From: Akkermansiaceae bacterium
Lineage (GTDB): Bacteria; Verrucomicrobiota; Verrucomicrobiia; Verrucomicrobiales; Akkermansiaceae
Direction: 5' to 3'
NCBI GenBank assembly: GCA_023300205.1
Contig: JALZVD010000097.1
Location: 1-5,625 of the forward strand
Length of the DNA stretch: 5,625 bases
Below are positions 1 to 5,193 of the stretch, in pieces; position 1 is the first letter of the stretch; each line of letters begins with the position of its first letter. Below the pieces are notes generated by a model. It saw only the letters and a program-made list of their open reading frames with translations. It was not told the origin of the DNA and did no database searches. The translations under genes were made by a program, and so were the position numbers.

Positions 1-1893
1 ACTCAAAAAAGCACACAAAATCACAAACCAATCACCCGCCAGAGCATACAGCGTCCATCGTGGATTCACAGGCACACGTGCATGACCAAACAGATTCCCA
101 TCAGTAAAAATACCCCCATCCCCATCAGTCAGAACCTGCATCCTCTTAGTCACATCATCCATCACCCCACCCGCCGTATCAATGATACAGCTCACCCCCG
201 TATTAGCACAGCGCACCATCGGCCTCCGCAACTCTATCGCCCTAAACCTAGCATTCGCCATATGCTGCCTAGCCGCCTTACTCTCACCAAACCACCCATC
301 ATTCGTCACATTCACAATCATCTGTAACTCATCCCTCACAAATCTCCGCGTCACCCTTCCCACAGAATCCTCAAAACATACCGCCGGTATCACCCCCACT
401 CTCACATCTCCCACCTCCAATGGCAGCGGATCAAAACTCGCCCCCTTCGTAAAATTCGCCCCAGGATTAGATCCATAAAGCGCCGTATAAATACTATCTC
501 TAAACGGGATATCCGGAAAATACTCACCAAAAGGAACCAAATGAACCTTACCATAAATATCTAAACTACCCACCGCATAATCTTTCTCAACTTCCTCACC
601 ACCCTCTAACTCCACCCTAGCACCAGCTATCGCTATCGCATTATAATCCTTCCCCCCATACTTCACCCCCAGCTGCGGACCCATCCCATAATCCTGCGTC
701 TCACCCTCATAAAAGTTAGAACCAAAAATCACCGAATGCCCCCCCCTAGCTAACAAATCATAACGCAAAACCTGATCCGTCATCGTCGTCAAGAAAGCAT
801 TCTCAACAACATCTTCGTAAATTAACCCATGCGTCAGCGCACTCTCCGGTAAGATCACCACATCCGGCAACTCCGGCTGCTGTGGCTCCCCCGTCTCAGC
901 AGAACGCTCAATCGCATCAGCCCTTAAACCCTCAAAAGCCTCCTTCACCTCACGCGCAAACCACGCATAATTCCTCACCTGCTGCTCCTCATCCCCCCAC
1001 TTCTCACTCTGTGAAATATTCGGTTGCAGTAACAACACCTTCACAGCCAGCTTCTCACTCTCCCTACACTCCCCTATCTTCACAACCCCATACACAAAGC
1101 TCAATGCCACCAACCCCACACTAAAAGCGATCTCCCAGTGCGCCTTAAATTTCCCTCCATCACGAGCCTCATCCAATAACCGCTTCCCTAACTGAACCAG
1201 CATACTACAAATCAACATCGGCAAAAACGAAAGCCCCACAACACCCACCAAATCCGCAGCCTGCGACATCGTAGCATTCTCATGAAATGCCACCCCCAGA
1301 CCATTCCAACTAAACCCAGTAAACAACCACCCACGCAGCCACTCCAGCACCACCCACAGAGATGCATGCATCACCGCAAACCGCATCACCCGCATCGACT
1401 CACCAAACCCACCCATCAAATCAAATCTCTTCCTCCTACCCCCTGCCAACTTCTCCTGCACCAACACATCAATACGCCTATTCACACCAGAATCATCCCC
1501 TGCGGACGAGCCTAAGCGAGTGCTAGCCTTACCCTTCCAAGGATTCCCCACAGTCGCCAAAAACACTCCCCAAACACCAAAATAAACCGCCAAATAAACA
1601 CTCAACCCTATCCACGCAAACCAAGCCCCAACCTCCGGCACATTATCCAGTTCACCCATCGCCACCAACCAATTCACCGTCATCAGCCAAAACACCAACC
1701 CTCCCAACCAACCCAGAAAAAACCCTCTCCACTTCAACTTCACACAAGAACCACCACTCCACAGAGCCACCATCAACGGCACCCCCCACACCCACACAAA
1801 TCCACCCACATCATAACCCGGAAAACACATCGCCAGCAGCACCCCACTCAGCACCGCAGCCATCACTCCCCAACCTTTTCTAAGAAAACTCAT
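1..1893 (-). CDS. lnt: Apolipoprotein N-acyltransferase (Lnt), C-terminus cut by window edge
   Basis: Lnt transfers an acyl chain from a phospholipid to the N-terminal cysteine of lipoproteins, the last step of lipoprotein maturation in the inner membrane. The frame is open for 631 codons from ATG at 1893 to the window edge, so only the very C-terminus is missing. The N-terminal part is a series of hydrophobic segments after a short RK-containing start, including the family motif EWLRGWLFTGFSW (from E184). The carbon-nitrogen hydrolase domain starts near LLLQPN (287-292). The expected triad is visible: E350 (LPES), K449 (YGKVHLVPFGEY) and C506 (VCFED), plus E457 and E508. The chain ends in a final hydrophobic segment after RWTLYALAGDW. 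It is longer than the about 510-residue E. coli enzyme, partly from a charged insert around residues 117-160. No good Shine-Dalgarno is seen; M11 is an alternative start, but M1 supplies the positive residues before the first helix. The gene follows the ACP-like gene on the same strand. Confidence 0.95.
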   Translation of the reverse strand, partial: MSFLRKGWGVMAAVLSGVLLAMCFPGYDVGGFVWVWGVPLMVALWSGGSCVKLKWRGFFLGWLGGLVFWLMTVNWLVAMGELDNVPEVGAWFAWIGLSVYLAVYFGVWGVFLATVGNPWKGKASTRLGSSAGDDSGVNRRIDVLVQEKLAGGRRKRFDLMGGFGESMRVMRFAVMHASLWVVLEWLRGWLFTGFSWNGLGVAFHENATMSQAADLVGVVGLSFLPMLICSMLVQLGKRLLDEARDGGKFKAHWEIAFSVGLVALSFVYGVVKIGECRESEKLAVKVLLLQPNISQSEKWGDEEQQVRNYAWFAREVKEAFEGLRADAIERSAETGEPQQPELPDVVILPESALTHGLIYEDVVENAFLTTMTDQVLRYDLLARGGHSVIFGSNFYEGETQDYGMGPQLGVKYGGKDYNAIAIAGARVELEGGEEVEKDYAVGSLDIYGKVHLVPFGEYFPDIPFRDSIYTALYGSNPGANFTKGASFDPLPLEVGDVRVGVIPAVCFEDSVGRVTRRFVRDELQMIVNVTNDGWFGESKAARQHMANARFRAIELRRPMVRCANTGVSCIIDTAGGVMDDVTKRMQVLTDGDGGIFTDGNLFGHARVPVNPRWTLYALAGDWFVILCAFLS

Positions 1894-1947
1894 TACCCAC
1901 TACATCTAAAGTTTATTCCATCACATGTCCAGAGCTGTATCCCCCCG

Positions 1948-1974
1948 TGGCGGAGGTTTCTAACCTCCAAGCCA
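1948..1974. repeat. Hairpin, possible REP-like intergenic repeat
   Basis: TGGC-GGAGGTT, loop TCT, AACCTCC, bulge AA, GCCA: a 7-bp perfect stem (1952-1958 with 1962-1968) extended by 4 more pairs (1948-1951 with 1971-1974). It follows a run of six C at 1941-1946. It lies between two co-directional minus-strand genes. Neither side has a T run, so it is not a standard intrinsic terminator. The compact GC-rich form recalls dispersed palindromic intergenic elements, but the number of genomic copies cannot be seen from one window. Confidence 0.55.
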
Positions 1975-2007
1975 AACCACCTAAATCATAAAACCTAACC
2001 ACCTAAA
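1975..2007. repeat. Short direct repeat AACCACCTAAA x2
   Basis: The 11-mer AACCACCTAAA occurs at 1975-1985 and again at 1997-2007, a period of 22 bases, just downstream of the ACP-like gene's stop and next to the hairpin. It could be a protein-binding pair of sites on one helix face (about two turns) or simply local slippage in A/C-rich DNA. No function is claimed. Confidence 0.35.
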
Positions 2008-2018
2008 ACCTCTCCACA

Positions 2019-2591
2019 TCAACACAAACCCAAATCCCGCACAAACTCATCATCATCATCAAAATCACAAACATCCAACTGCTCAGCAACAATTTCCCTC
2101 ACCCGCTCACGCACAAACCGCCTACACCACATCCCATAAACACCCAAATACGTAGGATTCCTCACCACTAACCTCTCCACCACATCACCCACAGTCCTAG
2201 GAGCAGCATGCCCACTTAGCCATGACCCATGCCAAGCAAGCCCCTCTAGAGAAACCTTCCCAGTAAACAACCTCCACAACCCCTTACCCTTAAACTTGGG
2301 AAACAACTCCTCCAATCTCGCCTCTAGCTTCACCGCCCCACGCTCAGCACCAGTCGCCTTCACTATCTCACTCCTCACCTTATAAAAAGCGCGCTGCGAG
2401 AGACAAGCCGTAACCCTAAATTTCTCATCCTCAAAATCCACATCCACCACATCATCCTCCACATCCAGCTTACTACAAACCGCCTCAATCAAATCCCTAG
2501 GCGTAACCATACTCTCAGCATCACCATCAGAAATAGTGATCCCAAACTCCTCCTCAGCCTTCAAAATTAACTCTACTCCATCTAGACCCAT
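2019..2591 (-). CDS. Acyl-carrier-protein-like protein with swapped (circularly permuted) ACP halves
   Basis: A 190-residue protein. Residues 1-42 (MGLDGVELILKAEEEFGI..., then TPRDLIEAV) look like helix II to the end of an acyl carrier protein. Residues about 160-190 (VREIVAEQL..., then FVRDLGLC) look like ACP helix I up to the DSL motif. The order is thus reversed, and both ends of the chain fall at the position of the phosphopantetheine serine, where G2 or the terminal C190 stands, so normal 4'-phosphopantetheine attachment looks impossible. The start is firm: an in-frame TAG lies four codons upstream of ATG 2591. The middle (about 60-155) has conserved-looking FYKVR, LFP..K...W and TVGDVVERLV segments and no transmembrane helix. 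From memory, proteins of this layout (MGLDxVEL start, DLGL end) occur in several bacterial phyla as unnamed ACP-like proteins. Function is unknown. It lies upstream of lnt on the same strand, 125 bases away, and is divergent from moxR. Confidence 0.8.
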   Translation of the reverse strand: MGLDGVELILKAEEEFGITISDGDAESMVTPRDLIEAVCSKLDVEDDVVDVDFEDEKFRVTACLSQRAFYKVRSEIVKATGAERGAVKLEARLEELFPKFKGKGLWRLFTGKVSLEGLAWHGSWLSGHAAPRTVGDVVERLVVRNPTYLGVYGMWCRRFVRERVREIVAEQLDVCDFDDDDEFVRDLGLC

Positions 2592-2611
2592 GGCAAAAAC
2601 CTAACCAACTA

Positions 2612-2623
2612 ACTCTTCAGAGT
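2612..2623. promoter_or_regulatory. Dyad ACTCT-TC-AGAGT upstream of ACP-like gene
   Basis: A 5-bp inverted repeat with a 2-base centre, 21 bases before the ACP-like start codon in the 160-base divergent intergenic region (2592-2751). It could be an operator half-site pair, but short dyads are frequent by chance. The rest of this intergenic stretch is C/A-rich with CCTAC repeats near 2650-2672. Confidence 0.2.
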
Positions 2624-2684
2624 AAACCCTTTTTCAACCCTCAAAAAAAGCCCACCTACCTACACCTACCAACAACACCAACCA

Positions 2685-2738
2685 TACCCATAATCTACAA
2701 ACATTTTCCTGTATTACCCCACCTCCCTAAGATATATA
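2685..2738 (+). promoter_or_regulatory. moxR promoter region, near-leaderless; copy 1 of duplicated element
   Basis: A TATATA -10-like box at 2733-2738 sits 17 bases after TGTATT (2710-2715), which is a poor match to a -35 box. Transcription would start around 2745, leaving fewer than ten bases before the ATG at 2752. No Shine-Dalgarno sequence precedes the ATG, so a leaderless or SD-independent mRNA is likely. The stretch 2685-2735 recurs at 5056-5105, with 38 of 51 aligned columns identical by my count and one single-base gap. That preservation supports a regulatory role or a common origin by duplication. Confidence 0.5.
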
Positions 2739-2751
2739 CACACTCAATCAC

Positions 2752-3717
2752 ATGCCTCTAATATCTAACACCCTACAAACCATCCGCGACCAAGTCGCAC
2801 ACATCGTCGTCGGCCAAGAAACCCTCGTCGAACGCCTACTCCTCGCCCTACTATGCAACGGTCACGTCCTCCTCGAAGGCCTCCCAGGAGTCGCCAAGAC
2901 CCTCACCATCAACACCCTCGCAAAAGCAGTCAAAGCAGACTTCAGCCGCGTCCAGTTCACCCCAGACCTACTCCCAGGTGACCTCACAGGCACCCTAGTC
3001 TACGACCCCCGCACCCACTCCTTCACCCCAGAAAAAGGCCCCATCTTCGCCAACTTCCTACTAGCAGACGAGATCAACCGCGCCCCCGCCAAAGTCCAGT
3101 CCGCACTCCTAGAAGCCATGGCAGAAAAACAAGTCACACTAGGAAAAGAAACCTTCCTCCTCCCCAAGCCATTCCTTGTCCTAGCCACCCAGAACCCTGT
3201 AGAACAAGAAGGCACCTACAACCTCCCAGAAGCACAAGTCGACCGCTTCATGTTCAAGCTCAAAGTAGACTACCCATCCATCGAAGAAGAACTACTCATC
3301 GTCCAGAGAATGGCTCGCACAGAACCCATCCTAGAAATCGAACCCGTCATCAACATCGAGCAACTCATCCTCCTCCGCACCGAACTAGAAAAAGTCCAGA
3401 TCGACGAGAAAATCGAACGCTACCTCCTCCGCATCGTAGACGCCACCCGCAACCCACAAAAATACAACCTAGACATCGCCCAGTACATCCGCTTCGGAGC
3501 CTCCCCCCGCGCATCCATCTTCCTCTCACTAGCCGCACGCGGACAAGCACTCATGAACGGCCGTGACTACACCACCCCCCAAGACGTCAAAGACGTAGCC
3601 CACGACATCCTCCGCCACCGCATCGCCCTCAGCTACCGCGCAGAAGCAGCCCCCATCTCCTCAGATGACCTCCTAGAAACCATCCTCAAACAAGTACCCA
3701 TCAACCAAGAAGAATAA
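2752..3717 (+). CDS. MoxR-family AAA+ ATPase
   Basis: A complete 321-residue protein, the usual length for MoxR ATPases. Visible motifs: Walker A GLPGVAKT (43-50), Walker B LLADE (D106, E107) followed by INRAPAKVQ, sensor 1 ATQNP (N148), the LPEAQVDRF segment with R165 as likely arginine finger, and sensor 2 GASPR (R253) in the C-terminal lid. MoxR proteins are ATP-driven chaperones that generally work with VWA-domain partners in assembling or activating protein complexes; the substrate here is unknown. The partner class (DUF58) is encoded 1.5 kb downstream instead of directly after the stop. The gene has a short self-repeat: codons 8-15 (TLQTIRDQV region, 2773-2796) resemble codons 308-315 (LETILKQV region, 3673-3696), exactly 900 bases apart. 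Codons end mostly in C or A, in line with the C-rich plus strand. It is divergent from the ACP-like gene. Confidence 0.97.
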   Translation: MPLISNTLQTIRDQVAHIVVGQETLVERLLLALLCNGHVLLEGLPGVAKTLTINTLAKAVKADFSRVQFTPDLLPGDLTGTLVYDPRTHSFTPEKGPIFANFLLADEINRAPAKVQSALLEAMAEKQVTLGKETFLLPKPFLVLATQNPVEQEGTYNLPEAQVDRFMFKLKVDYPSIEEELLIVQRMARTEPILEIEPVINIEQLILLRTELEKVQIDEKIERYLLRIVDATRNPQKYNLDIAQYIRFGASPRASIFLSLAARGQALMNGRDYTTPQDVKDVAHDILRHRIALSYRAEAAPISSDDLLETILKQVPINQEE

Positions 3718-3847
3718 ACCAACCAAAAACTACAATGTAGATCTCTCCACTTTACAGAGTCAGACCAATTCATGATTCCTCAAGAACCTCTGAAACCTTT
3801 ATTATATATATACCACACAGGAAGCCATCTATCAGTATTCACAGTTC
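3718..3847. other. Intergenic region after moxR, with decayed homology to the DUF58 start and an AT-rich -10-like box
   Basis: The first 20 or so bases after the moxR stop (TAAACCAACC, then CTACAATG) resemble those after the remnant stop at 5182 (TAAAACAACC, then CTAAATG). This suggests that moxR once ran straight into DUF58 here too. CTACA-A-TGTAG (3730-3740) is a small dyad. A TATATATATA run at 3803-3812 could serve as a -10 element for the small ORF that follows, with no convincing -35. No intrinsic terminator is visible directly after moxR. Confidence 0.35.
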
Positions 3848-4051
3848 ATGCCCCCCTTTGCCCTTCACTACTTTTTCTTTCTCTATAAAGGCACAGACTC
3901 TTTTTATTCTTTTCAAGACCTGAACGCAATAAGAGCCAATCAGGCTCCAGAATATTCAAATCCCCCAGGCATGGCGAGACATTACGATCCAATAAGTAAG
4001 ACATTTTTAAATCTCACCTCATCTATCAAGACAGACAATCTAAAATCATAG
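3848..4051 (+). CDS. Doubtful small ORF, 67 residues, unrecognised
   Basis: ATG at 3848 opens a 67-codon frame rich in aromatic residues near its start (FALHYFFFLYKG) and polar residues later. No known domain, signal peptide with cleavage site or family motif is recognised. In favour: it lies behind an AT-rich promoter-like run and stops only 6 bases before a terminator that has a T run on both strands. Against: no ribosome binding site, no recognisable homologue, and T-rich DNA that looks non-coding. It may be an accidental frame. Confidence 0.22.
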   Translation: MPPFALHYFFFLYKGTDSFYSFQDLNAIRANQAPEYSNPPGMARHYDPISKTFLNLTSSIKTDNLKS

Positions 4052-4057
4052 ACCAAC

Positions 4058-4089
4058 AAAAAAAGCCCCCCGTTTCCGGAGAGCTTTTT
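4058..4089. terminator. Bidirectional intrinsic terminator
   Basis: Arms AAAAAGCC (4060-4067) and GCTTTTT (4083-4089), with inner pairs CCG/CGG around the loop TTTC (4073-4076) and two C-A mismatches. On the minus strand the hairpin is followed by seven T (4058-4064 complement), 23 bases after the PEP-CTERM stop codon. On the plus strand it ends in five T, so it could also stop transcription from the left. It serves mainly the minus-strand gene. Confidence 0.8.
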
Positions 4090-4111
4090 GAAATGAAGTT
4101 TTAGACCAGAT

Positions 4112-4807
4112 CTATCGTCTCCGACGAAGTAACACAACCAAGGAAGACAGTCCGATAAGGGCCGTTGAAGAAGGCTCAGGAACACTCACGAAATTAAGAT
4201 TTCCAAAGCCTACAAAGAAGTTGTTATTTCCTGCACTAGACGTGGTAAAGCCTCTCACAGAGCTTGAGGTAACATCATTCGAAAGCCATGCGATCGACGC
4301 TTGAGCACCAGTTCCGTTGTTAGTAATTTGATAAATATCGGTAGAAGGGTTTGTCGCATCATAGGTAGAAGCGCCTGTAAAGCGATATCCGGTCCCTAAA
4401 AGATCTTCGAAGCCGTCACTCAGCCCAACTCCCAAAATGGCACCATGACGCACTTGTGAATCGCCAGAGACAATTTTCGTTCCATCACTCTGGAGGATAC
4501 TAGTATTGATGCTGAATGAAAGCACTGAGGTATTGGAAGCAAATCTATCCCCTACGTTCCATGCTGCACCAGTACTGCTCGTAAAAGTGTCTGTCCATGC
4601 GAAGGTAATCGAATTTGGAGCAAGAGCTGTAGATCCATCAGCCAGAGTGAACATCGAGCTTACATCTGAGGTTCCTGAAAAAGGTCCACCTTGTAATGTT
4701 GTAATTCCAACATCTCCAGGGGCAATAGTGACGAATTGGGCTTCTGCTAACATCGCAAAAGAGGACGAGATCAGAAGTGTAGATATAGTTAATTTCATAT
4801 TTTTCAT
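4112..4807 (-). CDS. PEP-CTERM sorting domain-containing secreted protein
   Basis: A 231-residue exported protein. Residues 1-23 form a Sec signal peptide (MKNMK, a hydrophobic core, likely cleavage after AEA23). The C-terminus is a textbook PEP-CTERM tail: P210-E211-P212, a hydrophobic helix about 215-227, then R228-R231. Such tails are recognised by an exosortase, which cleaves and delivers the protein to the envelope or extracellular matrix, often linked to exopolysaccharide. The passenger domain (24-205) is rich in Ser, Thr, Asn and Gly, has no cysteine and very few lysines, and is probably beta-rich; I do not recognise its fold. M4 is an alternative start (ATG 4798), and neither start has a Shine-Dalgarno sequence. 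It is a single-gene unit with its own promoter and terminator. Base use is balanced between C and G, unlike the genes on either side, which suggests separate acquisition or recent insertion. Confidence 0.93.
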   Translation of the reverse strand: MKNMKLTISTLLISSSFAMLAEAQFVTIAPGDVGITTLQGGPFSGTSDVSSMFTLADGSTALAPNSITFAWTDTFTSSTGAAWNVGDRFASNTSVLSFSINTSILQSDGTKIVSGDSQVRHGAILGVGLSDGFEDLLGTGYRFTGASTYDATNPSTDIYQITNNGTGAQASIAWLSNDVTSSSVRGFTTSSAGNNNFFVGFGNLNFVSVPEPSSTALIGLSSLVVLLRRRR

Positions 4808-4846
4808 AATTTTGGTATTTCTAGGGGTTAATATAGGGGAGGAGGA

Positions 4847-4860
4847 TTACCATATGGTAA
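4847..4860. promoter_or_regulatory. Perfect 14-bp palindrome TTACCATATGGTAA, candidate operator
   Basis: A perfect inverted repeat with no spacer, 39 bases upstream of the PEP-CTERM start codon. It falls just downstream of the start site predicted from the promoter at 4870-4898, a position typical for a repressor. It would instead overlap the -35 region of an alternative promoter whose -10 is TATATT (minus strand, 4830-4835). A dimeric regulator is the natural reading. Confidence 0.5.
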
Positions 4861-4869
4861 CTTGCGACT

Positions 4870-4898
4870 CAAATAGCCCATTAAGTTAAACGAGTCAA
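4870..4898 (-). promoter_or_regulatory. Candidate sigma70-type promoter of the PEP-CTERM gene
   Basis: On the minus strand TTGACT (4898-4893) is followed after exactly 17 bases by TATTTG (4875-4870). The -35 matches the consensus in five of six positions, the -10 in only three. Predicted transcription start is near 4863, giving a leader of about 55 bases. A second option nearer the gene is TATATT at 4835-4830, with a good -10 but no -35. Confidence 0.4.
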
Positions 4899-5055
4899 CT
4901 TCTAAAATTGATAATTAATAACATTTTAATACATTTACACCCTTACTAGCTGTCTTATCCACAACAGAACCCTCAGCAAAAACAAAGAGCACCTGTATTA
5001 TGACCACAGTTCTCATTAGTCATCGTGTTACCAAGCATTTTACTAGTAGAATCAC
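4899..5055. other. AT-rich non-coding stretch, no gene seen
   Basis: No supported reading frame on either strand. The left part (4905-4940) is very AT-rich. A single TTATCCACA (4955-4963) matches the DnaA-box consensus but stands alone. It forms the right part of the compositionally distinct insert that ends where the moxR-like upstream sequence begins. Confidence 0.5.
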
Positions 5056-5108
5056 TACCCATTTTATACAATATTTTTCTGTATTCTCACATCCCCCTGC
5101 GATATGAA
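5056..5108 (+). promoter_or_regulatory. Second copy of the moxR upstream region, probable DUF58 promoter
   Basis: Aligns to 2685-2735 with 38 of 51 columns identical by my count, including TACCCAT, ATTTT, CTGTATT and GATAT at the same spacing. The -10-like box is TATGAA (5103-5108), 17 bases after TGTATT (5080-5085). It would produce a DUF58 transcript with a leader of about 80 bases containing the moxR remnant. The base change that gives GATATG also creates a four-codon ATG frame ending at 5118. Confidence 0.5.
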
Positions 5109-5121
5109 TCAAACCTAATCT

Positions 5122-5184
5122 AGGTCGCCAATCTCTGACATTCTAGAAACCATCCTTAAAGAACTATCCATCAACATTTCATAA
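5122..5184 (+). pseudogene. Remnant of a second moxR: first and last codons fused, start codon lost
   Basis: Codon by codon, AGG-TCG-CCA-ATC-TCT-GAC aligns to the moxR start ATG-CCT-CTA-ATA-TCT-AAC with no gap from the upstream promoter copy onward, so ATG has become AGG. Reading on, the residues SPISDILETILKELSIN then TAA match the moxR C-terminus APIS..DLLETILKQVPIN and its stop (40 of 48 bases at 3652-3705, leaving out a 6-base gap). The junction falls in CTAGAAACCATC, the sequence moxR carries near both ends. About 900 bases of coding sequence are therefore missing. The stop lies 9 bases before DUF58, the spacing expected of an operon moxR-DUF58. It cannot be translated from a normal start. 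Confidence 0.75.
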
Positions 5185-5193
5185 AACAACCTC

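Noticed and set aside
82..1515. Several plus-strand open frames of 77-98 codons
   Set aside because: They are antisense shadows of lnt on the minus strand. They are rich in Pro, His, Thr and Ser from the C/A-rich composition and have no recognisable domain.
1500..1527. tRNA or structured RNA element within the GC-rich segment
   Set aside because: No cloverleaf or long stem can be drawn, and the lnt reading frame passes through it without interruption.
2641..2675. CCTAC-rich tandem repeats as a CRISPR or iteron array
   Set aside because: The units are only 4-6 bases, irregular and few; this is low-complexity C/A-rich intergenic DNA.
4506..4889. 127-codon plus-strand frame
   Set aside because: It lies opposite the PEP-CTERM gene, whose signal peptide and sorting tail are unambiguous. 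The frame has no family signature.
4955..4963. DnaA box TTATCCACA beside AT-rich DNA, suggesting a replication origin
   Set aside because: Only one consensus box is present and there is no dnaA, dnaN or plasmid replication gene. A single 9-mer is expected by chance often enough.
3720..5055. Insertion sequence or transposon between moxR and DUF58
   Set aside because: No transposase frame, no matching terminal inverted repeats and no target duplication at the borders could be found. The flanking repeats are moxR-derived instead.
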